Assembly (NCBI RefSeq): GCF_005405425.1
Contig: NZ_BJEA01000017.1
Coordinates: 1-64,000 of the forward strand
Origin: Lactiplantibacillus modestisalitolerans
GTDB lineage: Bacteria; Bacillota; Bacilli; Lactobacillales; Lactobacillaceae
Length of the DNA: 64,000 bases
Direction of reading: 5' to 3'
The position numbers were made by a program, and so were the translations under genes. This document shows, one piece after another, positions 36,711-45,877 of this stretch (position 1 is the stretch's first letter; the number at the start of each line of letters is the position of its first letter). The notes below the pieces were generated by a model. It saw only the letters and a list, made by a program, of their open reading frames with translations, was not told the DNA's origin and made no database searches.

Positions 36711-37426
36711 TGGCAGAACGATTACAAAAAGTGATGGCGGAAGCGGGGGTTGCTTCCCGCCGCAAGTCGGAAGTCTTGATTACTTCCGGGCACGTTAAAG
36801 TTAACGGGAAAACCGTAACGACACTGGGCGTCAAAGTTGATCCTAGTGATCAAGTTGAAGTTGATGGGGCCCCGTTAAACGCGGAAAAGCACGTTTATTA
36901 CTTGTTTTACAAACCGCGGGGCGTGGTAACAACGGTCCACGACGAGAAGGGCCGCAAGACGGTCATGGATTATTTTAAGGATGTGCCGGAACGCATTTAC
37001 CCGGTCGGCCGCTTAGATTATGATACGTCGGGATTACTGATCATGACTAACGACGGGGCCTTAGCTAACCGGTTGACGCACCCGAAGTACGAAGTAAAGA
37101 AAACGTACCTGGCTAAAGTCGAGGGCGTGCCAACGAACGCGGACTTGAAGCAGTTGCGGCTCGGAGTTGAAATTGATGGTCGGAAGACGGCGCCCGCTAA
37201 ATCGAATTTGTTAGATAGTGATCATAAAAAGAACAACGCGCTTGTACAATTAACCATTCACGAAGGCCATAACCATCAAGTTAAGAAAATGCTGGCGGCG
37301 GTTGGCCATCCGGTCACAAAGCTGAAGCGCGAACGCTACGGTATTTTAGATTTGCAAAGCTTACAACCGGGTGAGTACCGGAAATTGAAGCCGATTGAAG
37401 TAGGCAAGTTAAAAGGTGAACGATAG
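36710..37426 (+). CDS. rluB: ribosomal large subunit pseudouridine synthase B
   Basis: A 238-residue RluB/RsuA-family enzyme: N-terminal S4 RNA-binding domain (ERLQKVMAEAGVASRRKSE), then a catalytic domain with the nucleophile in VGRLDYDTSGLLIMTNDG and the KTYLAKVEG block. It modifies 23S rRNA in the peptidyl-transferase region in related species. The ATG begins in the scpB stop (TAATG) behind GAGGAAA. The scpAB-rluB order is standard in Firmicutes. Confidence 0.93.
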   Translation: MAERLQKVMAEAGVASRRKSEVLITSGHVKVNGKTVTTLGVKVDPSDQVEVDGAPLNAEKHVYYLFYKPRGVVTTVHDEKGRKTVMDYFKDVPERIYPVGRLDYDTSGLLIMTNDGALANRLTHPKYEVKKTYLAKVEGVPTNADLKQLRLGVEIDGRKTAPAKSNLLDSDHKKNNALVQLTIHEGHNHQVKKMLAAVGHPVTKLKRERYGILDLQSLQPGEYRKLKPIEVGKLKGER

Positions 37427-37429
37427 GGC

Positions 37430-37458
37430 TTGCATTTTATAACTAAAGTGCTTAGAAT
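37430..37458 (+). promoter_or_regulatory. ribU promoter
   Basis: TTGCAT (37430-37435), a 17-nt spacer and TAGAAT (37453-37458) sit just upstream of the FMN riboswitch. Confidence 0.65.
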
Positions 37459-37484
37459 ATAATTGTAAAAATAAATAACTGGTT

Positions 37485-37600
37485 CATCTTCAGGGCAGGG
37501 TGCAATTCCCGACCGGCGGTTATAACCCGCGACCTATGCTGAAGCATAGTGATTTGGTGCAATTCCAAAGTCGACAGTAAAGTCTGGTATAAAGAAGATC
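37485..37600 (+). promoter_or_regulatory. FMN riboswitch (RFN element)
   Basis: Conserved RFN blocks are present in order: CTTCAGGGCAGGGTGCAATTC, CCGACCGGCGGT, GATTTGGTGCAATTCCAAAG, TCGACAGTAAAGTCTGG and AGAAGAT. P1 pairs ATCTTC (37486-37491) with GAAGAT (37594-37599). An expression-platform terminator at 37631-37672 follows, so FMN should cause premature termination upstream of ribU. Confidence 0.97.
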
Positions 37601-37630
37601 GAGCTTATTTGGCATTAATCGCGAAATAAG

Positions 37631-37672
37631 ACCGCCCGGATGACAGTCAGTGTTATCGAGCGGTTATTTTTT
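37631..37672 (+). terminator. expression-platform terminator of the FMN riboswitch
   Basis: ACCGCCCG-GATGACA, loop GTCAG, TGTTATC-GAGCGGT, then ATTTTTT. Just before it, CTTATTT (37604-37610) can pair with AAATAAG (37624-37630), a candidate switching helix. Confidence 0.85.
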
Positions 37673-37724
37673 GTGAAAAAGTGTCAATACGGTTCATTGA
37701 AGATGACCCATAGGAGGATGCGTT

Positions 37725-38309
37725 ATGCAACAATCAACGTTACGCCGACTCGTGGGCATTGCCTTACTCGGCGCGTGTGCTTATATTTTAATGTTAGTAG
37801 AGTTCCCAATTCTACCGGTTGCACCGTGGATGAAGATTGACTTTTCTGACATTCCGATCCTAATTGGCCTGTTCCTGTATGGAATGGGGGGCGCGTTTGT
37901 GATTACCTTAATTAAATTGGTTCTGCACTCAGCGATGATGGGTTTTGCAATCTACGATTTAATCGGTTCGTTTGCAAGTTTCCTGGGCTCCGCCGTTTTA
38001 ATTATTGCGTTCGCGCTGGTACTCCGTTACTTCAAAGGAGCATCTAAGTGGCGGATGCCGTTAGCAATTGGTATTGCGACAATTGGGCTAGTGATTATCG
38101 AGTCGCTGGCCAACCTGACGTTTGTGTTGCCGTTTTACCTCCAGGTCATGGGCATGAAGCTTAGCATGTCACTCAACACGCTTGTCCTGGTGGCGGTTGT
38201 TCCATTTAACCTGATTAAGGGGCTCCTCGTGGGCAACGTCTTCTGGTTAGTTTATCAGCGACTGGCAAAGTGGCTGGGGAATCATAACCAATTAATGAGC
38301 CGGGTTTAA
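37725..38309 (+). CDS. ribU: ECF-type riboflavin transporter S component
   Basis: A 194-residue membrane protein with about six hydrophobic segments, the substrate-binding S subunit that works with the shared EcfAA'T module. The family pattern (LRRLVGIALLGACAYILMLVEFP, MKIDFSDIPILIGLF) is clear. The ATG follows AGGAGG. The FMN riboswitch and terminator upstream confirm flavin specificity. The window has no biosynthetic rib genes apart from ribT, so uptake may be important. Confidence 0.96.
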   Translation: MQQSTLRRLVGIALLGACAYILMLVEFPILPVAPWMKIDFSDIPILIGLFLYGMGGAFVITLIKLVLHSAMMGFAIYDLIGSFASFLGSAVLIIAFALVLRYFKGASKWRMPLAIGIATIGLVIIESLANLTFVLPFYLQVMGMKLSMSLNTLVLVAVVPFNLIKGLLVGNVFWLVYQRLAKWLGNHNQLMSRV

Positions 38310-38325
38310 AAAAATAAAAGTTAGA

Positions 38326-38364
38326 GCGTGTGCCAGAAGTCGGCTGACTTTTGGCGCACGTTTT
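38326..38364 (+). terminator. hairpin terminator after ribU
   Basis: GTGTGCCAGAAGTC (38328-38341), loop GGCT and GACTTTTGGCGCAC (38346-38359) form a 14-bp stem followed by GTTTT. This hairpin is part of repeat copy B. Confidence 0.75.
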
Positions 38365-38418
38365 GGCTATTAACATTCAGAAACACGCAAAAGGCTGTGA
38401 CTTATGTCATGGCTTTTT
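38342..38418 (-). repeat. dispersed intergenic repeat, copy B
   Basis: The reverse complement of this segment aligns with 2850-2927 over about 80 nt. It is compact: its two hairpins (38328-38359, and GCTGTGAC-TTAT-GTCATGGC with seven T at 38394-38420) look like two successive terminators for ribU. Confidence 0.7.
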
Positions 38419-38504
38419 TTGATTTGCACGCGTTACTCGCGGCTTAGTTGCGAGCGGCCACTCGACAGTGCTATGCTTAAACGCGACGAAAGGGGAGAAC
38501 GGCC

Positions 38505-39539
38505 ATGTTTACGGATTATGTTTTGCTGATGTTTACGACCGCGCCCCGGCGAGCGAAGGCGGTTTTTAACGTGCTACGGGGACGCCGGACAGTTTCGACG
38601 CTGTTTGCGGGGTTAACCTACGGCTGCTTGGACTTATTAGATGGTTGGCACGGGGTGGCGTTAGACCGCTTTTTAGTGGCGGCGGATCAGTTGGTCAAGG
38701 ATGAGTTACTGACAGCGCCGCGGGAGGGCTATTTACAACTAACGCCGGCGGGGGTTCGGCGTCAACGGGAATTACGACAAACGCGGTACTGGCCCACGGC
38801 GTGGCGGGAATTTCAAACGGCCGACGTTCGGCGTTTTACGCAGGTTAGTCGACTCGCGTTACAGGTGGGCTCCGAGGCGGTCCACGGACAGTCGCGCTAT
38901 TACCCCGTAACGACTAATCCCAGCATTCAAATCCGTGTTAAAAAGTGGTTTCGCCCCTGGGCAGCCAGCGAGCTGGGGCCGGCGCTCTATGCTAGCTTGC
39001 ACGCTTTTTTAGCCAGTCTAACGGTGGCGCAGGCGGAAGTGTTTGTCAGGAGCTTGACGGGGTTTGAACATCCCGGCCAGACGGACCAACAGTTGGCTAC
39101 CGAGCAAAAGCGGTTACCAGTGGAAATGCTCGTGATGCGTAAGGATTTAATGTGTCAATGGGTGCGCTGGCTAAAAGCTCATCCGCAGGACCCTCTCTGG
39201 CCGCTTCTGGCCCCGTTGGTTAAGACGAGTGCGGTCAGTAAAAGTGCCCAACAAACGTACGCGGCTTTCTTGCAACACGGGACGTTATCAGAAATTGCGA
39301 CGGTGCGCCACCTAAAATTGAGTACCGTGCGTGAACACCTATTAGAAGTGGCCATCTTGACCGCCGATTTTCCGTTTGCTCGCCTACTATCGGATGCCCA
39401 GTGCGCACAACTCGCAACCATTTTTGCGGCTGACCCTAACATTGCCGACTGGCAATTTAGCACGGCACAGGCGCAAGCTCCAGATTTAGATTTCTTTGAA
39501 TTTCGGTTGTATCAAATTATGAGGTGTCAACATGCCTAA
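38505..39539 (+). CDS. helicase helix-turn-helix (YpbB-like) protein
   Basis: A 344-residue protein whose C-terminal region (about 245-300, TYAAFLQHGTLSEIATVRHLKLSTVREHLLE) is a helix-turn-helix of the kind found in RecQ-associated proteins. The position directly upstream of recQ, overlapping it by 8 bp, matches Bacillus ypbB upstream of recS. Role unknown; a partnership with RecQ is inferred from coupling. The ATG follows AAAGGGGAG. Confidence 0.82.
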   Translation: MFTDYVLLMFTTAPRRAKAVFNVLRGRRTVSTLFAGLTYGCLDLLDGWHGVALDRFLVAADQLVKDELLTAPREGYLQLTPAGVRRQRELRQTRYWPTAWREFQTADVRRFTQVSRLALQVGSEAVHGQSRYYPVTTNPSIQIRVKKWFRPWAASELGPALYASLHAFLASLTVAQAEVFVRSLTGFEHPGQTDQQLATEQKRLPVEMLVMRKDLMCQWVRWLKAHPQDPLWPLLAPLVKTSAVSKSAQQTYAAFLQHGTLSEIATVRHLKLSTVREHLLEVAILTADFPFARLLSDAQCAQLATIFAADPNIADWQFSTAQAQAPDLDFFEFRLYQIMRCQHA

Positions 39540-40989
39540 AACCTGGACTAAAGCAGAACTTAGACAACTATTAAAACGTAAATATGGTTTTGATCAGTTT
39601 CGTCCTGGTCAATTACCGGTTATTCAAGACTTGTTAGCGGGGCAAGACGTTTTGGCGGTGTTACCAACCGGGACGGGTAAATCGTTAATCTACCAGTTTG
39701 TCGGGACGGTACTGCCCGGAATTGTGGTGGTGGTCTCACCACTCATTTCGTTAATGCAGGATCAGGTCGCCCGGTTAAACTACCAAGGCGAAAAAGCCGT
39801 TGCGGCCTTAACTTCCCAGGTGGACTACGGTGCGCGATTACGGTTGCTCGGACAATTAAACCGCTTAAAATTTCTGTTTGTTTCACCGGAAATGCTTGGT
39901 CAGCCGGCGGTGCTCAGCGCGTTACGGGCAACGCCAATTAGCTTGCTCGTAATTGACGAGGCCCACTGTATTTCAACCTGGGGACCGGATTTTCGGCCGG
40001 ACTACCGGGACCTGGGGCACTTGCGCCACCAACTCGGTGATCCGCGCACGCTGATGTTGACCGCCACGGCGACGGAGCAAGTCCAGCACGACATTGTCTC
40101 GCTGCTTGCGGTTCCAACGGCCCACCGGGTCATTTATTCCGTTGATCGACCGAACATTTATTTAAGTGTCGCACAGTTAGAAAGTGAAGCCGCTAAACGC
40201 GAGCGCTTACGGCAGTTACTAACGACGGTCACCGGACCCAGTATCGTCTATTTTAGCTCAAAACGTCAGACCGAATTGATCACGGATTGGCTTCAAACTG
40301 AGACGACGTTACGGGTGGCCGCGTACCATGCGGGGCTTACCGCGGAGGACCGTTATAAGGTTCAACAGCAGTTTATGGCGGGGGACTTGGACGTGATTTG
40401 TGCCACGTCAGCGTTTGGAATGGGCATTAATAAGGGCGATATTCGGATGGTGATCCATTACCACCTACCGACTACGCTAGCCGACTATGTTCAAGAAATT
40501 GGCCGGGCCGGTCGGGATGGTCAGCAGGCGGTGGCGGTGATATTGTACGTTCCTGGTGATGAGAACTTGGTTCGGAATTTAAACGCACTAACGGCGGCGA
40601 CGCCGAGTGAGATTGAGCAGTCTTATCAGCGTTATCAGGCGCAGCCGAACCGAACAGTTGATTCAGAAATGGAGCGGGTCTTAACGGCTTACTGGCAACG
40701 GGGGGCCACGGTTGCTGCCGTGACCACTCAGTTTGCCAACCGACAGCTGGCTAAGGAACGGGAATTGCAAAGCCTGTTGCAGTACGTGACCACTAAGGAT
40801 TGCCGGCGAGCCTTGCTATTGGCCCATTTTAAAGAGCAAGCACCGCAGCACACGGCTAGTTGCTGTCAATTGCCGGGCGAACCGCTACCCGTGAAAGCGC
40901 TTGGATTAGACCGTGCGCAGGACGTTAAACTGGCGCCTCCAAGCGGCTGGGAGCCAACGCTTGCAAAGTTGTTTTTACCAAATTCTTAA
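39532..40989 (+). CDS. recQ: ATP-dependent DNA helicase RecQ
   Basis: A 485-residue superfamily 2 helicase: Q-motif FGF-type start (KYGFDQFRPGQ), Walker A LPTGTGKS (44-51), DEAH box (about 142-145, DEAHCISTWG) and motif VI IGRAGRDG. It is shorter than E. coli RecQ and shows no obvious HRDC domain, like the short RecQ/RecS of Bacilli. The ATG lies inside the previous gene, giving translational coupling. Confidence 0.93.
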   Translation: MPKTWTKAELRQLLKRKYGFDQFRPGQLPVIQDLLAGQDVLAVLPTGTGKSLIYQFVGTVLPGIVVVVSPLISLMQDQVARLNYQGEKAVAALTSQVDYGARLRLLGQLNRLKFLFVSPEMLGQPAVLSALRATPISLLVIDEAHCISTWGPDFRPDYRDLGHLRHQLGDPRTLMLTATATEQVQHDIVSLLAVPTAHRVIYSVDRPNIYLSVAQLESEAAKRERLRQLLTTVTGPSIVYFSSKRQTELITDWLQTETTLRVAAYHAGLTAEDRYKVQQQFMAGDLDVICATSAFGMGINKGDIRMVIHYHLPTTLADYVQEIGRAGRDGQQAVAVILYVPGDENLVRNLNALTAATPSEIEQSYQRYQAQPNRTVDSEMERVLTAYWQRGATVAAVTTQFANRQLAKERELQSLLQYVTTKDCRRALLLAHFKEQAPQHTASCCQLPGEPLPVKALGLDRAQDVKLAPPSGWEPTLAKLFLPNS

Positions 40990-41050
40990 AGAAATCAGTC
41001 GGCGGTTATGGTACAATGTTGGTTGAAAGTTTTTTGAGGAGGAACACCCT

Positions 41051-41662
41051 ATGAGTCAAAAGAATGATGATAAACAGTCACAGGAGACCAAACCCTGGGA
41101 CAAAACTTTTGAAGACGATCGGGATGACTCGGGCAATTTATCGCGAACTCAAAAACGTAAGCAAGACAATAGCAACTCAACCTTAACCACGGTGTTAGTG
41201 GTTTTAATTTTGTTGCTCGCCTTAGCGCCAATTGGTTATTTTTTGGTGAAAAAGAATTCGCTTAATAATCCGCAACAGACCGAACAAGTCGCCAGTTCTA
41301 GCTCGCGTAAGTCAACTAGTGTCGCTGATCGGGCGGCTTCTAAAGATTCTGCGAGTCAGAAACGGGCTAGTGCCGCTTCAAAGAAAAAGGCGGCGGCTAA
41401 ACGTTCTAGCTTAGCCGTTGCCAGCTCCAAAAAAGCCGCCAGTTCTAAAAAAGCTGCGAGTACTCAATCTGAAAGCAGTTCAGCCGCCAGTAGTAGCAGT
41501 AGTAGCTCAGAATCTGGAGAAAAGTACGTCACGGTAGAGGCCGGTCAAGGCGTTTACCGGGTCGCAACTAATGCTGGTATTTCAGTTGATGAATTGTTAG
41601 AATTAAATGGTTTGTCTGCTAATAGTACCATCTCGGCAGGGCAGCGGTTACGTGTCCGTTAA
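41051..41662 (+). CDS. membrane-anchored LysM protein
   Basis: A 203-residue protein: charged cytoplasmic N-terminus (1-43), one membrane helix (about 45-67, TVLVVLILLLALAPIGYFLV), a long Ser/Ala/Lys-rich linker (about 80-155, many SSKKAAS units and a run of serines), and one C-terminal LysM domain (about 158-203, YVTVEAGQGVYRVATNAGIS) that binds peptidoglycan outside. The linker probably spans the wall. An extended -10 (TGG TACAAT, 41009-41017) and GAGGAGG precede it. It lies just upstream of cmk. Confidence 0.9.
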   Translation: MSQKNDDKQSQETKPWDKTFEDDRDDSGNLSRTQKRKQDNSNSTLTTVLVVLILLLALAPIGYFLVKKNSLNNPQQTEQVASSSSRKSTSVADRAASKDSASQKRASAASKKKAAAKRSSLAVASSKKAASSKKAASTQSESSSAASSSSSSSESGEKYVTVEAGQGVYRVATNAGISVDELLELNGLSANSTISAGQRLRVR

Positions 41663-41697
41663 AAAACACGATTTTGGGAAATTGCGAGGGTAGAATC

Positions 41698-42381
41698 ATG
41701 GCTAAGCAAGCACTACAAGTGGCCATCGACGGCCCCGCATCGGCTGGTAAGAGCACCGTAGCCAAACTCGTTGCAAAACAGTTTGGCTATATTTATGTGG
41801 ATACCGGTGCGATGTACCGGGCAGTCACTTACTGGTCAATGCAACATAACGTCGAACTAACGGATGAGGCCGCCGTTACGGCAGCCATGCAGTCGTTAAA
41901 AATTACGTTTAAGCCGGGTGATCCTGATCAGCTTGTTTTTGCAAATCAGGAAGATATTACGACGGCAATTCGGCAACCGGACGTGACCAATAACGTTTCA
42001 ACGATTGCGGCGTTACCCCGTGTTCGGGAAATCTTAACGGAGCATCAGCGGACCATGGCGGATGCTGGTGGCATCGTGATGGATGGTCGCGATATTGGAA
42101 CGACCGTTTTACCGCACGCGGAAGTGAAAATCTTTTTGGTTGCTTCGGCGGCTGAACGGGCTAAGCGGCGCTACGCAGAAAACATTCAAAAGGGAATTGA
42201 AACGCCCTTGGCTCAACTACAAGCTGAGATCGAATTACGGGATCATAAGGACTCGACCCGGAAAGTTTCACCGTTAACACAAGCACCGGATGCAATCTTA
42301 GTTGATACGACCCCGTTGTCGATCGATGAAGTGGTTGCAACCATTGCGGAAATTATAAAAAAACAAAGTTCAACAATCTAA
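41698..42381 (+). CDS. cmk: cytidylate kinase
   Basis: A 227-residue CMP/dCMP kinase. It has the P-loop GPASAGKST near the N-terminus, YVDTGAMYRAVTYW in the substrate-binding region, MDGRDIGTTVLP, and the C-terminal RDHKDSTR...LVDTT. The ATG at 41698 (MAKQALQVAIDGP) follows GCGAGGG; the frame is open slightly upstream. The cmk-rpsA-der order is conserved in Firmicutes. Confidence 0.97.
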   Translation: MAKQALQVAIDGPASAGKSTVAKLVAKQFGYIYVDTGAMYRAVTYWSMQHNVELTDEAAVTAAMQSLKITFKPGDPDQLVFANQEDITTAIRQPDVTNNVSTIAALPRVREILTEHQRTMADAGGIVMDGRDIGTTVLPHAEVKIFLVASAAERAKRRYAENIQKGIETPLAQLQAEIELRDHKDSTRKVSPLTQAPDAILVDTTPLSIDEVVATIAEIIKKQSSTI

Positions 42382-42471
42382 AATTGCATAACTTAATGCT
42401 TTTAGCTAGCTTTTCATTGCATTTTCAGCTATGATATAGGTTAGAGTTATTGTTGACAGGAGGAAATTTGC

Positions 42472-43761
42472 ATGAGTGAAAACGAAAATAGTCAAAATGA
42501 GAAAAAGGAACTCTTGGACGCTTTAAACAGCGTCGAAGAAGTTAACGTCGGTGACGTAGTTAAGGGTGAAGTCTTAGCTATCGATGACGACAAACAAGTT
42601 ATTGTTGGGATCCAAGGTACCGGTGTTGAAGGGGTCGTTCCTTTGAAAGAACTTTCAACGCAACGGGTGAACGATGTCAACGAAGTCGCTAAGGTTGGCG
42701 ACATCTTAGACTTGGTTGTTATTTCTCGGATTGGCAGCGATAAAGAAAACGGCAGTTACTTACTGTCACATCGTCGCTTAGAAGCTCGCAAAGTTTGGGA
42801 CGATGTTGAAAAAGAATACGAAGCAGGTCATACGATTAAAGCTCCGGTAACGCAAGTTGTTAAGGGCGGGTTAGTCGTTGACGCTGGTGTTCGTGGCTTC
42901 ATCCCGGCCTCAATGATCGATGATCACTACGTTGAAGATTTAAACGCCTACAAGGGTCAAGAACTTGAACTTAAAATTATCGAAATTGAACCAAGCGAAA
43001 ACCGCTTAATCTTATCGCACCGTGCAGTTGTTGAAAAGCAACGCGAAGCACAACGTCAAGAAGCATTGAAGACGTTACAAGCTGGCGAAACGGTTGAAGG
43101 TAAAGTTGCGCGTTTGACGAACTTTGGTGCCTTCGTTGACCTTGGCGGGATTGATGGGTTAGTTCACGTTTCAGAAATTTCATTCGAACGGGTTGAAAAG
43201 CCTAGTGACGTCTTGAAAGTTGGTCAAGAAGTTAAGGTTAAGATCTTATCTGTTGACCCAGATCGCGAACGGGTTTCCTTATCAATTAAGGCGACCTTAC
43301 CAGAACCTTGGGATGGCATTGAAGAAAAAGCCTCTCAAGGTGCCGTCTTAGACGGAAAAGTTAAACGCTTGACGAGCTTCGGTGCCTTTGTCGAAGTCTT
43401 CCCTGGCGTTGAAGGTTTAGTACACATTTCACAAATTTCACACCAACACATTGCAACGCCAAACGACGTTTTAAAGGTTGGTCAAGAAATCAAAGTGAAG
43501 GTCTTAGACGTTCGCCCAGACGACAAGCGTTTAGCCTTATCAATCAAAGCTTTGGAAGAAAAGCCACAAGCTGCTGAAGGCGAAAACGAAAACCGGAACG
43601 AACACCGTGGTGGTAACAACCGTCGTCGCAACAACCGCGACAACCGGACTGCTAGTGAACGTTCAACGGCTAACGCCCCAGAAGAATCAACTGGCTTCAC
43701 TTTAGGTGATTTGATCGGTAATGAATTGAAGAACGCTGAAAACAACAATGACAAAAACTAA
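42472..43761 (+). CDS. rpsA: 30S ribosomal protein S1 homologue
   Basis: A 429-residue protein with four S1 domains (about 20-95, 107-175, 192-262, 278-347), the arrangement usual for lactobacilli, shorter than the six-domain E. coli S1. Domains 3 and 4 (FGAFVDLGGIDGLVHVSEIS; FGAFVEVFPGVEGLVHISQIS) are the best conserved. The C-terminal ~75 residues are disordered and rich in Asn and Arg (NRRRNNRDNR), probably an RNA-binding tail. Strong codon bias suggests high expression. The ATG follows GGAGGAAA, and a terminator follows at 43776. Confidence 0.95.
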   Translation: MSENENSQNEKKELLDALNSVEEVNVGDVVKGEVLAIDDDKQVIVGIQGTGVEGVVPLKELSTQRVNDVNEVAKVGDILDLVVISRIGSDKENGSYLLSHRRLEARKVWDDVEKEYEAGHTIKAPVTQVVKGGLVVDAGVRGFIPASMIDDHYVEDLNAYKGQELELKIIEIEPSENRLILSHRAVVEKQREAQRQEALKTLQAGETVEGKVARLTNFGAFVDLGGIDGLVHVSEISFERVEKPSDVLKVGQEVKVKILSVDPDRERVSLSIKATLPEPWDGIEEKASQGAVLDGKVKRLTSFGAFVEVFPGVEGLVHISQISHQHIATPNDVLKVGQEIKVKVLDVRPDDKRLALSIKALEEKPQAAEGENENRNEHRGGNNRRRNNRDNRTASERSTANAPEESTGFTLGDLIGNELKNAENNNDKN

Positions 43762-43775
43762 TCATTGATTGCCTG

Positions 43776-43814
43776 AAAAATACCCTTCAAGCTAGCCTTG
43801 AAGGATATTTTTTT
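43776..43814 (+). terminator. rpsA terminator
   Basis: CCTTCAAG (43784-43791) pairs with CTTGAAGG, extended by flanking A/T pairs (AAATA/TATTT), then a T-run. Confidence 0.88.
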
Positions 43815-43854
43815 ATCACAAACAGTATATTATTAGATACGAGGAGGAATTAGT

Positions 43855-45165
43855 ATGGCGAAACCAGTTGTTGCAATTGTCGGCCGGCCCAACGTGGGTA
43901 AATCGACGATTTTCAACCGGATTGCGGGTGACCGGATTTCCATCGTGGAAGACACTCCTGGCGTTACTCGGGACCGGATCTATGCAAATAGCGAGTGGCT
44001 GGGCCAATCGTTTAGCTTGATTGATACCGGTGGGATCGACATTGTTGACGCCCCGTTTATTAAGCAGATTACCCAGCAGGCCGAAATTGCGATCGACGAA
44101 GCCGACGTCATTATTTACCTGGTCAGTGTTCAGGAGGGCGTCACCGACGCTGATGAACACGTGGCGCAGATTTTATACCGGTCAAATAAGCCGGTTGTCC
44201 TTGGTGTGAACAAGGTCGACAATCCCGAATTACGGTCAGAAATTTATGATTTCTATTCCCTTGGATTTGGCGATCCGTACCCACTATCCGGTGCCCACGG
44301 GCTGGGCCTCGGGGATTTATTGGATGCGGTGATTAAGAACTTTCCCGATAAACAGGGGGAAGATGAACCGGGGACGATTCGTTTTAGTTTAATTGGTCGG
44401 CCCAACGTCGGTAAGTCTTCAATTGTGAACGCGTTACTGGGCGAGGACCGGGTCATCGTTTCGGACGTTGCCGGGACCACCCGTGACGCAATTGATACGG
44501 CCTTTACTGATGAAAGTGGTAGCCGGTTCGTCATGGTTGATACGGCCGGTATTCGTAAAAAAGGGAAGGTCTACGAAAATACGGAGCGTTACAGTGTGAT
44601 GCGGGCCCTAAAAGCCATTGATAATAGTGACGTGGCCCTCTTCGTGATCAATGGTGAGGAAGGCATCCGCGAGCAGGATAAGCGGGTTGCGGGGTACGCG
44701 CACGAGGCCGGGAAAGCGATCATCATCGTGGTCAACAAGTGGGACCTAGTTAAAAAGGATAACCACACCATGCAGGAGTTTGAAGCCTACATTCGTGACC
44801 AGTTCGTTTACCTTAGTTACGCGCCAATCATTTTTGTTTCGGCGAAAACGAGTCAGCGCTTGGAACAACTCCCAGCGCTGATTAAGAAGGTGCACACGAA
44901 CCATACCCGGCGGATTCAGTCGTCCGTCTTAAATGACGTGATTATGGACGCAATTGCGATGAATCCTACGCCGAGTGACAATGGGAAACGGCTCCGCGTT
45001 TACTACGCGACCCAGGTGGCGATTCAACCGCCAACCTTCGTTGTTTTCGTGAACGATCCCGATATGATGCACTTTTCGTACGAACGGTTCCTCGAAAATC
45101 AAATTAGAAACGCCTTTGATTTTACCGGAACACCGATCCACATGATCGAGCGGCAACGAAAGTAG
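43855..45165 (+). CDS. der: GTPase Der (EngA)
   Basis: A 436-residue 50S-assembly GTPase with two tandem G domains (GRPNVGKST at about 10-18 and GRPNVGKSS at about 182-190, each followed by DTGG/DTAG and NKVD/NKWD) and a C-terminal KH-like domain. Standard length. The ATG follows GAGGAGGAA. It sits between rpsA and hup, each separately terminated. Confidence 0.97.
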   Translation: MAKPVVAIVGRPNVGKSTIFNRIAGDRISIVEDTPGVTRDRIYANSEWLGQSFSLIDTGGIDIVDAPFIKQITQQAEIAIDEADVIIYLVSVQEGVTDADEHVAQILYRSNKPVVLGVNKVDNPELRSEIYDFYSLGFGDPYPLSGAHGLGLGDLLDAVIKNFPDKQGEDEPGTIRFSLIGRPNVGKSSIVNALLGEDRVIVSDVAGTTRDAIDTAFTDESGSRFVMVDTAGIRKKGKVYENTERYSVMRALKAIDNSDVALFVINGEEGIREQDKRVAGYAHEAGKAIIIVVNKWDLVKKDNHTMQEFEAYIRDQFVYLSYAPIIFVSAKTSQRLEQLPALIKKVHTNHTRRIQSSVLNDVIMDAIAMNPTPSDNGKRLRVYYATQVAIQPPTFVVFVNDPDMMHFSYERFLENQIRNAFDFTGTPIHMIERQRK

Positions 45166-45262
45166 TCTAAAGCGCGGTAAATCAGCATTTTAGCATAATC
45201 GATTGTGCTTGTAAACGATTAAAACTTTTTCGGCTAATTTTAGTCAAAAACCTTAAAAAAGC

Positions 45263-45394
45263 TTGCTATTACAGCATTCCTATGCTATCTTTGATGAAGA
45301 AATGATGCTTGTTATCGTTTCTCTCATTTTTGGACCACTCAAAAATGATCATCTGGATGTACGTCTTTGAAAAAGTGACTTCTACATCTTTACT
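45263..45394 (+). promoter_or_regulatory. hup promoter and structured leader
   Basis: A moderate promoter (TTGCTA 45263-45268, 17 nt, TATCTT 45286-45291) is followed by a ~120-nt leader. It has two hairpins: CATTTTTG (45325-45332)/CAAAAATG (45340-45347), perfect 8 bp, and GATGTA...GTC with GAC...TACATC (about 45357-45392). Function is inferred only. Confidence 0.45.
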
Positions 45395-45418
45395 CTGTAA
45401 AGGGGAGGTGAATCAAAC

Positions 45419-45694
45419 ATGGCAAACAAAGCTGAATTAGTTAACAACGTTGCTGCGGCAACTAACTTAACCAAGAAAGACGCAACCGCTGCTGTTGACG
45501 CAGTCTTTGCATCAATCCAAGACACTCTTGCAAAGGGTGAAAAAGTTCAACTGATCGGATTTGGTAACTTCGAAGTACGTGAACGTGCTGCTCGTAAGGG
45601 CCGTAACCCACAAACTGGTGATGAAATCCAAATTCCTGCAAGCAAAGTACCTGCATTTAAACCAGGGAAAGCTTTAAAGGATGCAGTTAAATAA
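45419..45694 (+). CDS. hup: DNA-binding protein HU
   Basis: A 91-residue HU-family nucleoid protein: helical N-terminus ([27 protein letters not shown]), [22 protein letters not shown] and the DNA-contacting arm ending [20 protein letters not shown]. Full length, with strongly biased codons. The start follows AAGGGGAGGTG. Terminator at 45720-45752. Confidence 0.98.
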   Translation: MANKAELVNNVAAATNLTKKDATAAVDAVFASIQDTLAKGEKVQLIGFGNFEVRERAARKGRNPQTGDEIQIPASKVPAFKPGKALKDAVK

Positions 45695-45719
45695 GCAATA
45701 CCGAAAGTGTTAACTTTTG

Positions 45720-45752
45720 AGCCAGTATAGCGACCGTTATGCTGGCTTTTTT
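45720..45752 (+). terminator. hup terminator
   Basis: AGCCAG-T-ATA...TAT-G-CTGGCT followed by a T-run. Confidence 0.88.
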
Positions 45753-45877
45753 GCTGTCGTTTGCGTTATGATAGTAAGTCGAATCAGCGAACGGTCGAAG
45801 TGCCGGCTTATCCGCGTGACTAACGCTAGTGGCGCCGGTGTCGACCGCGGTTAACGGATTTTAAAGGATGTGGACAA

